Shown in pieces: positions 8,779 through 18,764 of a stretch of DNA of 64,000 bases; within the stretch, counting starts at the first letter, position 1, and each line of letters begins with the position of its first letter. The stretch covers positions 62,001 through 126,000 of the forward strand of contig CAVUMR010000003.1 in the NCBI GenBank assembly GCA_963742715.1, read 5' to 3'. The position numbers and the translations under genes are program-made. The stretch is from CAVUMR01 sp963742715. Lineage in GTDB: Bacteria > Actinomycetota > Actinomycetes > Mycobacteriales > Micromonosporaceae. Below the pieces are notes generated by a model that had not been told where the DNA came from, searched no databases, and saw only the letters and a list, made by a program, of their open reading frames with translations.

Positions 8779-8928
8779 ACCGCCTCCTCGTCTCGTGATT
8801 TCCGAACCGTCGAAGGTGTAGGCACCACGGCGCAGAGAAATTGGGCCCGCTCCAAGCGCCCAGTTTTCTCATCGACGGGTGTCTGTATGACGAGTGGACT
8901 AGGAAGGCGAGCACCGAGATGCAATGGA

Positions 8929-9948
8929 ATGGTGGCCGTGGCGACAACTGATCTGATGTTCAGGGCGCGTGCCGGGGACGGTGCGGCGTTCCGCGAGTTG
9001 ACGGAACCGCACCGGGGAGAGCTTCTGGTGCACAGCTACCGGATGCTCGGGTCATTTCAGGACGCCGAGGATGCGGTGCAGGACACGCTGCTGGCGGCCT
9101 GGCGAGGTCTTGACGGGTTCGAGGGACGCTCCTCGATGCGCACCTGGCTCTACCGGATCGCGACCAATCAATGCCTCAATGCATTGCGCTCGGCCAGCCG
9201 ACGCCCGACCAAGGAGTGGGACATCGCCGCGCTTGAACTGCCGGAGCCGACTGGGTTTGGTGAAATCGCTTGGCTCGAACCCTATCCCGACACTCTGTTG
9301 CATGGGTCGGAGGTCGTGCCACTGGGTCCGGAGGCCCGCTACGAACAAACCGAAGCCATCTCGTTGGCGTTCGTGACCGCACTTCAGGTGCTGCCTGCGC
9401 GCCAACGCGCCGTGCTCATCTTGCGCGAGGTCCTCGGTTACCGCGCCAGCGAGGTCGCCGACATGCTCGGTTCGAGCGTCGAATCAGTCAACAGCGCCCT
9501 CAAGCGGGCACGCACCACTCTGCAACTCCGTCTGCCGACGACCAGCGAGCGTGAAACCCCACCTGCTCCCGACTCTCCCGCCGAAAAGGCGTTGGTGGCA
9601 AGGTTCGTGCGCGCGTACCAGTCCGGCGACATCGATGCCCTCGTCGAGTTGCTCACCGCCGACGTCCGCGTCTCCATGCCGCCGATTCCCCTCGAATACC
9701 ATGGCCGCGACGTCGTCGCCCGTTTCTACGCCCACGTGATGACACCAAGCCGGAGGTATCACCTAGTGCCCACGCGCGCAAACGGTCAGCCGGCATTCGG
9801 CGCCTACCTTCCCTCTCCTGGTGGTGGCGTCCGCCACGGGGCCGGTCTGCTAGTCCTCACCCTGACCGGTGAGCAGATCAGCGGCATCACCCGCTTCGAC
9901 AACAACGTGCTTCCGGTCTTCGGGCTGCCACTGTCGCTCCCCTACTAA
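8929..9948 (+). CDS. ECF RNA polymerase sigma factor with SnoaL-like C-terminal domain (SigG-like)
   Basis: 339 residues. Sigma region 2 spans about residues 20-85 (LGSFQDAEDAVQDTLLAAW) and region 4 about 165-215 (LPARQRAVLILREVLGY, then SSVESVNSALKRAR). The C-terminal third (about 220-335) is a SnoaL/NTF2-like domain, with PTRANGQPAFGAY and SGITRFDNN, like the mycobacterial SigG type. In such factors the extra domain modulates activity in place of a separate anti-sigma factor, and no anti-sigma gene is seen next door. The frame is open far upstream; ATG 8929 gives the normal N-terminus, with GTG 8938 as alternative. A methyltransferase follows 28 bases later. Confidence 0.85.
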   Translation: MVAVATTDLMFRARAGDGAAFRELTEPHRGELLVHSYRMLGSFQDAEDAVQDTLLAAWRGLDGFEGRSSMRTWLYRIATNQCLNALRSASRRPTKEWDIAALELPEPTGFGEIAWLEPYPDTLLHGSEVVPLGPEARYEQTEAISLAFVTALQVLPARQRAVLILREVLGYRASEVADMLGSSVESVNSALKRARTTLQLRLPTTSERETPPAPDSPAEKALVARFVRAYQSGDIDALVELLTADVRVSMPPIPLEYHGRDVVARFYAHVMTPSRRYHLVPTRANGQPAFGAYLPSPGGGVRHGAGLLVLTLTGEQISGITRFDNNVLPVFGLPLSLPY

Positions 9949-9976
9949 GGGCCGCCGGGCTGGCACAGTCGAAGGC

Positions 9977-10582
9977 ATGGAGACCGCAGCCGCCGGCGAC
10001 TACTGGAACCACAACACCGCCTACCACCCATCGCTGGTGGGCCTCGCGGCCACGCACCGCGGCGACGTGCTTGACGTGGGCTGTGGCGACGGGCTTCTCG
10101 CGCAACGCCTCGCCCAGGTGTCGCGGTCGGTGACGGGCATCGAGCCCGACCCCGCGACGGCCGAGCGCGCCGTCGAACGCGTCGCCGACGTCGAGAACGT
10201 CCAGATCTCGCGCACGTCCTTCGAGGACTTCGATCCGGGGTCGCGGCGATTCGACCTCGTCACGTTCGTGGCCAGCCTGCATCACATGGACCTGCGCACC
10301 ACCCTGGCGCGCGCCCGCGAGGTGTTGACGCCCTCCGGCGAGATCGCGGTCGTGGGGCTGTCCGCCAACGAGTCGGCGTGGGATTGGGTGTGGTCGGCGT
10401 GCTGCCTGCCCGCGGTTGCGCTGGGTGACCTTCTGCACGGCGACACATCCGACATCGGCGTCACCCTCGCCGAACCGCGCGAGTCGCTGCGCACGATCCG
10501 CCGGACCACGGCCGAGGTGCTCCCCGGTGCGGTGATCCGACGCAAGCTCTACTACCGCTACCTGCTTCGGTGGTCCAGGTAG
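9977..10582 (+). CDS. Class I SAM-dependent methyltransferase
   Basis: 201 residues. SAM-binding motif I is DVLDVGCGDGLLAQRL (residues about 29-45), followed by an acidic residue after strand 2 (GIEPDP) and motif LVTFVASLHHMD, then the post-motif loop LTPSGEIAVVG. It is a small unassigned methyltransferase. It lies just after the sigma factor gene on the same strand and probably in the same transcript; its 3' end faces the DyP-associated cassette on the opposite strand. Substrate unknown. Confidence 0.85.
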   Translation: METAAAGDYWNHNTAYHPSLVGLAATHRGDVLDVGCGDGLLAQRLAQVSRSVTGIEPDPATAERAVERVADVENVQISRTSFEDFDPGSRRFDLVTFVASLHHMDLRTTLARAREVLTPSGEIAVVGLSANESAWDWVWSACCLPAVALGDLLHGDTSDIGVTLAEPRESLRTIRRTTAEVLPGAVIRRKLYYRYLLRWSR

Positions 10583-10607
10583 CGTTCGCCCCACGGAAAC
10601 GGTGGGG

Positions 10608-11626
10608 TTACTTGACCATCGTCGCCAGGTTGTGCCAGAGATTCCGCAGGCTGTCCGTGCCGCCGAACAACGTCGTGAAGTGCGTCGAATCGATCAGAAC
10701 GATGTCGCCGGCGCGCGGGCCCGACGGTGGCATCCAGATCAGCGCGTTGAACTCGGTGTTGCCTGCCTCGGTGAACGGATGCGGCCGGTTCGGATCGACG
10801 CGTTGGCGCCCGAGCACCCGTAGACCATCGCCTTCCGGCGCCGTCAGCGCATAGTGCGGCAGATGCGGGTGGAAGTTGAAGGTGGTGACGTTGTCGAGCA
10901 GCCGAGCATTGTCCAGATCTCGGAAACCGGTGAGCGGCGCGATGTCGTTGCCACCTTCGACGACCGCAGGCCGCAGCTCCCCACGTGTTGTGCACCGGGA
11001 CCTCCAGCGCCTTCATCAACGAGCGCGTGCACTCACCGAAGCGCTGTTGTCTTGGCACCAACCGATCACCGTGGTGCTCGTACTCGACCTGGCGTTGGGC
11101 GAAGTCGTCGGTGAAGCCGACGTCGTGGTGAGGCGCCAACAGCAGGCACTTGCCTTCCTGCTTGAGCCACTCCTCCATCGCAGCGATCTCCTCCGGCACG
11201 GCCTCCTGTTCGGACAGCAGATGGTCGAGTCCGAACACCATGAGGGTGTCGGTGTCGTCCAGGATGCGTTCGTCGATGAGCTGTTTGCAGCCTGCCTGGT
11301 CGATGCGTTGGAAGACCGCCACCGGATGACCGGTGACCTCCCCTGCCAATGCCTGAAAGTCCAGGGTGGACCGGTGGAACAATTCCAATTGTCCCGGCGA
11401 TCCCCTGAAGGAAGTTCGCGGCGTCGTACTCCGGGGTCTCGTAGGCCGGCCATGCGACGTTGCGCACCTCGGTGATCGTCGAGAAACGGTTGTAGACCTC
11501 CGCCGGATCCCGTTGTGACTCCCAGGGATAACTCCACGTCCAGTAGATGCTGACGCGCCGGCGGTCGTCGTGCGGTCGGCCGACATGGGTCTGGTTGTAG
11601 GTCCGGGCTCCCGACAGTGCAGTCAT
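10608..11626 (-). CDS. Uncharacterised DyP-associated protein, third gene of cassette (frame breaks)
   Basis: About 339 residues after joining three frame segments; I do not recognise the family. The N-terminal segment (RVSIYWTWSYPWESQ, then YNRFSTITEVRNVAWPAYE) is tryptophan-rich. The middle segment (LMVFGLDHLLSEQE, AAMEEWLKQEGKCLLLAPHH) resembles the fold of class I glutamine amidotransferase/ThuA-like proteins, but no certain catalytic Cys is seen. The C-terminal segment is rich in His and Trp (FNFHPHLPHYAL, LIWMPPSGPRAGDIVLID). Frame breaks lie near 11395 and 11000. ATG at 11626 follows TGAAGGACC, 10 bases after the DyP stop, so it is translationally close to the peroxidase. Confidence 0.6.
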
Positions 11627-11636
11627 GATTGGTCCT

Positions 11637-12955
11637 TCAATTGGCGAGCGACGCGAGATAGCGCAGCCCGTCGAGACCCGGCAGGAAGAAGTACGCGCCA
11701 CCCTTCAGGGTCGTAAACGCCGGTATTCCCTTGTGCACCTTGCGAATCGGACGTCTGGGAACGGTGAAGTCGAGGGTTCCGTTCTGAGTTCCGCAGATGG
11801 GGTCGTGTTCGTTGCCGAGTTCGTGGAACGTCTTGTCGTTGATCCAGACGTTCTGCGCGAACTCGAACTGGCGCACCAGGTCGGCACAGATGATGAACGC
11901 GGCGATGCCGCGGTCCACACCGTCGTCCGGCGCACCATCGGGCAGAGCTGGACCATAGGTCGCGCCGCGGCGGATCATCCGGCGGCGATTCATGTAGTGC
12001 GCCGTGCCGCGGGGATTCAGCCGCCGAGCGTGCGATCCCAGTGGGCACGCATATCCGAGCGGTCCATCTCCTTGTAGTTGAAGTCGTTGTTGCGAAGGGG
12101 ATCGGCTCCCAGTTCGGGATCGTCCCGATCGGGAGCCAACACCAGCGGCGCGCCACTGCGCCATCGACCCATGAACTTCGCGGCAAGCAAATCGGCACCA
12201 CCCGGCGTTTCGGAGTTCTCGCGCAGATAGTCGCGGAACGCGCCGACGTGTTCCTCCAGCCGTCGATAGGCCATATAGCTTCCGTCGCGCGACAACTCCT
12301 CGGGCTGGGGCAGGTTGGCCGGTTGACCGTCTTCATCCGGATATCCAAGGATGAACTCCCCCGGCTGCAACGGATCTCCCGAGCCCGGCGTCGGGTCTTC
12401 ACCCGAGCCCTTCATCACCGGCTGCGACAGCCGATCGCGAAAGCCGAAGTGGTCATGGGCATAGTTGAATGGCGGCGTCGCGTTCAGATCGAGGAACGAC
12501 AGGCTTCGCACACCATCGCACCGGACAATCAGCTGGTCGTACACTCCGATACACCGGCGGTGTTCTTCGTCGGTGCGCGCGAACAGGATCGCGATGGCAT
12601 GCAAGTCCTCGCTCGCAAGCTCGCCCACCCAGTTGTCCGGGTGACTGGCCCCGGTGTCACCGAGGATGTCGGCGCGGGCGGCCATGCCTTCGCGGAACGC
12701 ATCGGGGAAGCTGGCCAGCGACGCATCGGGCACTCCGAGCGCCCGAAGGCCATTGAAGGTGAACGCCAGCGTGATCCAGCGTTGAGAGCTGTCCATCCCG
12801 GCGATCGCCTCCGTGGCCGAATCGACGCGATCGATCAGCAATGACAGCCACGTGCGCCCGCCGGCCGGGTTGCCGAACGACAGAAACTCGTAGCGTCCCG
12901 TCATCGCGGGGGTGCGGGTCAGCAGGATGTGCTGGATATCGTCGAACTCAAGCAT
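11637..12955 (-). CDS. DyP-type haem peroxidase (one frame break)
   Basis: About 439 residues when one C is restored in a CC run near 12060, turning the join into MDPLGYACPLGSHARRLNPR. The proximal haem ligand is the His of GSHARRLNPR. The distal motif is HFGFRDRLSQP (Asp174), where the usual GxxDG last Gly is Arg. PGEFILGYPDEDG is typical of the larger DyP subfamilies. DyP enzymes oxidise dyes, phenols and haem-like substrates using peroxide. No signal peptide and no encapsulin gene or targeting tail is seen. It is the centre of a three-gene minus-strand cassette, 21 bases after gene 13538-12977. Confidence 0.85.
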
Positions 12956-12976
12956 CAGCTGTGATTTCCGGCGGAC

Positions 12977-13538
12977 TCACTGCATCTGGTCGAGCATGTC
13001 GGAGAACGCGGCCTTGAGCCGAAGCGCCTTCTTGATCTCATCGGCGGTCACGTACGGGTACTCGCCGTATTCCAGAAAGCTGGGGAAGTGGTGCTCGCGC
13101 ACGAACTTCACGAAGGAGGCCGGATTCTCCTTCCAATCTTCTGGGAAGCCTTCGAGGTTGGTGAACACCGTGTTTATGCCGCTCTGACCGAACAGCTGCA
13201 CGGCGTCCTCGGTGTATTTGTCGAAGTCGGTGTCGAAGATGCCTTGGTATTGAAAGGTCAAGCCATCGCCGATAGTCGAAGAGCACCCAGCGGAGGTAAT
13301 GCAGTCGTAGTGGAGCGAGGAACTCCGGCGTTTCGGTGATCGCTGCCTGGATGGTCTTGCCGTGTTCGCGGATCGCGTCCTCGCGACCCTCCTTGACCTA
13401 GGCGATGATCGAAAATCCATAGCACGCCGGAGTGCGCGGAAACACCGGGCCGTACCGCCCCCTCTCCACTTCAAAGTAACCCCCTTCGGGAATTGCCACG
13501 GCCGCCGGTTTGGCCCAATCCTGATCTTTCGTCGACAT
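12977..13538 (-). CDS. Uncharacterised DyP-associated protein, first gene of cassette (internal stop and frame break)
   Basis: About 187 residues if repaired; not recognised. ATG at 13538 follows a GAGGGAGCC site. The N-terminal part (IPEGGYFEVERGRYGPVFPR) runs into a TAG at about 13398-13400, inside CCTAGG, then continues in the same frame (VKEGREDAIREHGKTIQAAI). A frame change near 13270 leads to GDGLTFQYQGIFDTDFDKY and a charged C-terminus (VREHHFPSFLEYGEYPY). The family-like continuity across both breaks suggests sequence errors. Position and spacing suggest it serves the DyP peroxidase 21 bases downstream. Confidence 0.55.
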
Positions 13539-13802
13539 GTCGGCTCCCTCATGCGGATGTCGAGTGATCTTCACAGTAGACACCGATTACGCCCCCACAG
13601 AGGGAATTTGGCATTGTCCGCCTACTCACACAACGACCACGCCGGGCGAAATTCTTTCGATCGCAATTACATCCCGATCTTGAACAATTGTGAATTTTCC
13701 TCCGCTTTCAATGGGGTGGATTTAGGCTCCGCCCATAGCGGTTCCGGTGCGTTGTCGGGCAGCGTGGATGCGGCGGGCCGCCACACAGCGGAGGGAACTG
13801 CC

Positions 13803-14117
13803 ATGCAATTGAGACAGTGCAACCTGATTTTGGGAATTGCCGTGGCGTTGACGCCAATCGCCGTCACCGTCGCTTCACCGGCCTCGGCGGATTGCTCCGG
13901 CGCAGGTGCAGCCACCGTGTGTGCCCAGGGCACGGTCCGCGGCGGCGGACCCGATGCGCCGATCGCTGGGCCGGCCTACCCGGGTTACTGCGCCGACCCC
14001 TGGTACTGCGACGACGGCTGGGGTATCGACATCGACCTCAACCCGCGACCTCCTGGCGGAGGCGGCATCTTCCCGGGACGCCCCGGTGGCGGAGGCGGCG
14101 GCATCGGACCGCGGTGA
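13803..14117 (+). CDS. Small secreted Gly/Pro-rich protein
   Basis: 104 residues. A signal peptide occupies residues about 1-30 (hydrophobic core LGIAVALTPIAV, cleavage near ASADC). The mature part has five or so cysteines and ends in a glycine/proline-rich tail (RPPGGGG, RPGGGGGG). ATG at 13803 follows GGAGGGAACTG. It is divergent from the DyP cassette and 44 bases upstream of a haem-binding protein gene, so the two are likely co-expressed. Small exported Gly-rich proteins of this kind are common in mycobacteria; no function is known. Confidence 0.65.
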   Translation: MQLRQCNLILGIAVALTPIAVTVASPASADCSGAGAATVCAQGTVRGGGPDAPIAGPAYPGYCADPWYCDDGWGIDIDLNPRPPGGGGIFPGRPGGGGGGIGPR

Positions 14118-14161
14118 CCGTATCCACTGTGTCGGAACATCATTCAACGAAGGAGCTGACC

Positions 14162-14512
14162 ATGTTGAAATCAGTACGAGGCGTCATGTCCGCCACCGCG
14201 ATCGCGGGCTCACTGCTCGCAGGCAGCGCGGCGACGGCCGCCGCTGACCCGCCGAACTGCACGGCCGCCGACCTCGCAGGCGTCATGTCCGGCGTGTCTG
14301 CGGGGACGTCCGCCTACCTCTTCACCCATCCCGACGTGAACAACTTCTTCACCGGCCTCAAGGGCAAGTCAAGAGAGGAGATGCGGTCGGACATCCAGGC
14401 GTACATGCAAGCCAACCCACAGGCGCGCGACGAACTGAAGGGTGTCAGGCAGGCCGCAGCCGACTTCCGGGATCGTTGCAACGCGCCGATGCCCGACATG
14501 CCGATGGGCTAG
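14162..14512 (+). CDS. Secreted haem-binding (haemophore-like) protein
   Basis: 116 residues with a signal peptide (residues about 1-28, cleavage after ATAAA). The mature region matches the mycobacterial haem-binding (MHB/haemophore, Rv0203-type) family: NCTAADLAGVMSGVSAGTSAYLFTHPDVN at its start, paired cysteines near residues 33 and 109, and an all-helical body (REEMRSDIQAYMQANPQAR). ATG at 14162 follows GAAGGAGCTGACC. It may carry haem in the periplasm or outside the cell. The nearby DyP haem peroxidase makes a haem-related locus plausible, but this is inference. Confidence 0.75.
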   Translation: MLKSVRGVMSATAIAGSLLAGSAATAAADPPNCTAADLAGVMSGVSAGTSAYLFTHPDVNNFFTGLKGKSREEMRSDIQAYMQANPQARDELKGVRQAAADFRDRCNAPMPDMPMG

Positions 14513-14558
14513 GGGTGCCTCGGTGGTCCACGACCTGTCCGGACACTAGCCTTGACCC

Positions 14559-15311
14559 GTGTCCGATCTGGTACTGACGCAGGTCGAGGACCGCGTCGCA
14601 CTCATCACCGTCAATGACCCCGACCGCCGCAACGCGGTCACGACCGAGATCTCCGCGGCGCTTCGCGCGGCCGTCGACGCGGCCGAGGCCGACCCCGGCG
14701 TGCATGCGGTGATCGTCACCGGCGCGGGCAAGGCGTTCTGTGCGGGTGCCAACCTCACGGCCCTTGGCGCCGCGGCCGAAGACGGCCTCCGGGTGATCTA
14801 CGACGGCTTCCTGGCCGTCGCGAACTGCTCGCTGCCGACCATCGCGGCGGTCAACGGCCCGGCCGTCGGCGCCGGGCTGAACCTGGCGCTGGCCGCCGAC
14901 GTGCGCATCGCGGGCCCGGCGGCATTGTTCGATCCGAGGTTCCAGAAACTCGGCATCCACCCCGGCGGCGGCGCGACGTGGATGTTGCAGCGGGCGGTCG
15001 GCCCGCAGGTGGCGCGGGCATCGCTGCTGTTCGGCATGCGGTTCGACGCGGACGCCGCGGTGCGGCACGGGCTGGCCCTGCAGGTGGCCGACGACCCGGT
15101 GGCGGCAGCACGCGAGCTCGCGGCCGGCCCCGCAGCGGCACCGCGCGACGTGGTGATTGCGACCAAGGCGTCCATGCGGGCCACCGCCAACCCCGGCACG
15201 GTCGATACCGAGCAGCACCGGATCGCCGTCGACGTCGAGATCGGTCCGCAGGCCAGGTCCATCGAGTCCCCCGAGTTCGCCGCGCGACTGGCCGCCGCCC
15301 AGCGCCGCTAA
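14559..15311 (+). CDS. Enoyl-CoA hydratase/isomerase-family protein (crotonase fold)
   Basis: 250 residues with the crotonase fold: oxyanion-hole strands AFCAGANLTAL (residues 59-69) and NGPAVGAGLNLALAADVRI (99-117). By alignment from memory, the two catalytic glutamates of classical hydratases are missing: Phe128 and Ala154 occupy those places, in a PRFQKLGIHPGGGATWML context seen in mycobacterial EchA variants. Hydratase activity is therefore doubtful; an isomerase, hydrolase or decarboxylase role is possible. It is convergent with the bkd operon, with a strong palindrome between the stops, and may serve branched-chain acyl-CoA metabolism. Confidence 0.85.
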   Translation: MSDLVLTQVEDRVALITVNDPDRRNAVTTEISAALRAAVDAAEADPGVHAVIVTGAGKAFCAGANLTALGAAAEDGLRVIYDGFLAVANCSLPTIAAVNGPAVGAGLNLALAADVRIAGPAALFDPRFQKLGIHPGGGATWMLQRAVGPQVARASLLFGMRFDADAAVRHGLALQVADDPVAAARELAAGPAAAPRDVVIATKASMRATANPGTVDTEQHRIAVDVEIGPQARSIESPEFAARLAAAQRR

Positions 15312-15321
15312 CACCCGCGGC

Positions 15322-15367
15322 TCGTGCACCCGCAGTTGCGGCGTCGCGCGCCACTGCGGGTGCACGA
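15322..15367. terminator. Perfect 15-bp stem-loop between convergent echA-like and bkdC genes
   Basis: TCGTGCACCCGCAGT at 15322-15336 is exactly complementary to 15353-15367, with a 16-base loop. Partly matching GC-rich bases extend the stem. It lies between two convergent stops, so a bidirectional transcription stop is likely. No T run follows, so it may need Rho or act as an mRNA 3' protector. Confidence 0.6.
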
Positions 15368-15378
15368 ATCGCGGGGAG

Positions 15379-16520
15379 TTAGAGGTCGAGGAGGGCCACC
15401 TCGGGCGACTCGATCAGATCCCTCAGCTCGCCGAGGAACGCGGCCACCTGGGCGCCGTCGGCGACGCGGTGATCGAAGGCGCACGTCAGCGTCATCGTGG
15501 GACGGGCGACCACGTCGCCGTCGACGACCACTGCCCGCGGCTTCAGCGATCCGATGCCGAGGATCGCGGCTTCGGGGTGGTTGATCACGGGAACGCCCTC
15601 GTCGAGGCCGAGCGCCCCGAAGTTGGACACCGTGAACGTCGAGCCCTGCAGCTCCGTGGGTTTGAGTGTGCCTGCCCGCGCATCTGCGACGAGCCTGCTG
15701 ACCGCCGCCGCGAGTTCACGGGTGGTCTTGGCCGGTGCGTCGGGCACGACGGGTACCAGCAGTCCTCTCGGCGCGGCAACGCCGATGCCGAGGTGCACGG
15801 TGGGGTGGACGTGGATGCGTGGGCCGTCGACGGTGTCGATCCAGGTGGAGTTGAGCACCGGATGATGACCCAGTGCCACCGTCAACAGCCGCAGCGTCAG
15901 CACGAACGGCGTGATCGGCTCGGCGCTGGCCTCACCCAGCTTGTCCCGCAACCGCAGCAGCGCTGAACCGTCGACCTGAACGGACGCATGGGCGTCGGGG
16001 ATCTCCCTGCGCGACAACGCCATTCGTCGGGCCATCTCCAATCGGACACCCGAGACACGCGCGTCGTCCTGGCTGGGCGCTTCCACCGCGGCGAGTACGT
16101 CATCGCGGGTGACGATGCCGTCCGGCCCGGAACCCGGTGCGACGGAGGCCATGTCGACGTGCAGTTCGGCCGCGAGTTTGCGCACGGGCGGCTTGGCCCT
16201 TGGGCGCCGTCGGGAACCGTCCATCGCGTCGTCGGTGCCGTAGCCGACGAGCACCGGCTTGCGGACCACGGTGTTCGTGCTGGCGATGCGCACCAACGGC
16301 GCGCCCACGGCCAACGTCTCGCCCTCGGCGCCGCCCAGTGCGACGATCCGGCCGGCATACGGGCTGGGGATCTCCACCTCGGCCTTGTTGGTCTCCACCG
16401 TGCACAACACCTGGTTGAGCGCCACCTCGTCGCCCACCGCAACCTGCCAGCTGGTGACTGTGGCCTCCTCAAGGCCCTCGCCGAGGTCCGGCACCAGGAA
16501 CTCCTGAACGCCGTCGCCGG

Positions 16521-16524
<4 letters not shown>
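15379..16524 (-). CDS. bkdC: Branched-chain keto-acid dehydrogenase E2 (dihydrolipoamide acyltransferase)
   Basis: 381 residues, close to M. tuberculosis Rv2495c (also called pdhC). Domain order: lipoyl domain (residues 8-80, lipoyl Lys47 in VETNKAEVE), peripheral subunit-binding domain (about 112-150, VRKLAAELHVDMASV), then the acyltransferase core with catalytic motif FDHRVADG (His352, Asp356). It transfers branched acyl groups from E1 to CoA. ATG at 16524 overlaps the bkdB stop by four bases (translational coupling). It is the last gene of the accD1-bkdC operon. The frame is intact. Confidence 0.93.
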
Positions 16525-17564
<1,040 letters not shown>

Positions 17565-17565
17565 C

Positions 17566-18663
17566 TCACGCCTCCTTCGCCAATTCCGCTGCCAGTTGGT
17601 CGCGTTGGCGGGCGAGTTCGGGCGTGATGTCGTGGTACACCGCGTCGAAGACCTCGGCGACGTCGACGTCGGGGGTGTTGATCATGGCGTCACGGAGCTC
17701 GGCCCGCATGCGGTGCGATCGGGTCCTCACCCGCTCCTCGAGTCGCTCCGTCCACACTCCGGCTTCCTGAAGGTAGACGCGGTAGCGGTCGATCGGATCC
17801 CTCGCGCGCCAATGGTCCAGCTCGTCGTCGGAGCGGTAGCGCGTCGGGTCGTCGGACGTAGTGTGTGGCCCCATCCGGTAGGTGACCGCCTCGATCAGGG
17901 TCGGGCCGCCGCCGCGGCGGGCCCGCTCGGCGGCCTCTTCCATCACCGCGTAGCAGGCCAGTACGTCGTTGCCGTCCACTCGAATCCCTGGCATCCCGTA
18001 GCCGATCGCCCGGTGCGCGATCGACGGTCCCGCCTGCTGGCGGTCCACCGGCAGCGAGATGGCCCACTGGTTGTTCTGCACGAAGAACACGCAGGGCACC
18101 GCGAACACCGTCGCCAGGTTCAGTGCCTCGTGCACGTCGCCTTCCGACGTCGCGCCGTCGCCGAGGAACGCCACGGTGACGGAGTCCTCACCGAGCCGCT
18201 GGGCGGCCATCGCCGCACCGACGGCATGCAGGCCGTGGGTGCCGATCGGAATCGCGATGGGAGCACAGCACTTCTTGGTGAATTCGAGCCCGCCGTGCCA
18301 TCGGCCCCGCCACACCGCGCCCATCTGGGCGGGGTTGATGCCCCGCACCAGCAACGCGCCGAGCTCACGGTATTGCGGGAACAGCCAATCGGTCTTGCGT
18401 AGACACGCCGCCGCACCGATCTGCGCGGCCTCCTGGCCGCGGGACCCCGCGAACAGCGCCAGCTCGCCCTGGCGTTGCAGGTTCACGAACTCCGTGTCCA
18501 GCTCGCGGGTGACGACCATCGACTCGTAGAGCCAGGCCAGCGTCTCGGGCGGGAGGTCTCGGCGGTATCGGGTTTCGGCGGTGGGCGTCCCGTCGGGGGC
18601 CACCAGTTGGATCGGCTCCAGCTCGACGCTCATCGCCGAGGGTGCCGCAATGGACCCAGCCAT
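17566..18663 (-). CDS. bkdA: Branched-chain keto-acid dehydrogenase E1 alpha subunit
   Basis: About 365 residues (pdhA, Rv2497c type). The thiamine-diphosphate motif GDGATSEGDVHEALNLA, ending in FVQNNQWA (GDG...NN), is clear near residues 170-200. The E1 alpha signature FAGSRGQEAAQIG and the loop RMGPHTTSDDPTRYR follow the family. ATG at 18663 is chosen because AAGGAGGCGGT precedes it; an in-frame ATG at 18690 lacks such a site. It is the first of the tightly coupled bkdA-bkdB-bkdC set, about 100 bases after citE. Confidence 0.93.
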   Translation of the reverse strand: MAGSIAAPSAMSVELEPIQLVAPDGTPTAETRYRRDLPPETLAWLYESMVVTRELDTEFVNLQRQGELALFAGSRGQEAAQIGAAACLRKTDWLFPQYRELGALLVRGINPAQMGAVWRGRWHGGLEFTKKCCAPIAIPIGTHGLHAVGAAMAAQRLGEDSVTVAFLGDGATSEGDVHEALNLATVFAVPCVFFVQNNQWAISLPVDRQQAGPSIAHRAIGYGMPGIRVDGNDVLACYAVMEEAAERARRGGGPTLIEAVTYRMGPHTTSDDPTRYRSDDELDHWRARDPIDRYRVYLQEAGVWTERLEERVRTRSHRMRAELRDAMINTPDVDVAEVFDAVYHDITPELARQRDQLAAELAKEA

Positions 18664-18764
18664 ACCGCCTCCTTGGGTCACCGACGGCATGTTGCGCCGT
18701 CAGACGACTGAGGTGCTCAGCGCGGAGGCGTTAAGAGCAAAACCTCTGGTGGGAGGCTTGTCCG

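Noticed and set aside
10608..13538. Encapsulin nanocompartment with DyP cargo
   Set aside because: There is no encapsulin shell gene nearby, and the DyP C-terminus (LRYLASLAN) is not a clear cargo-loading peptide.
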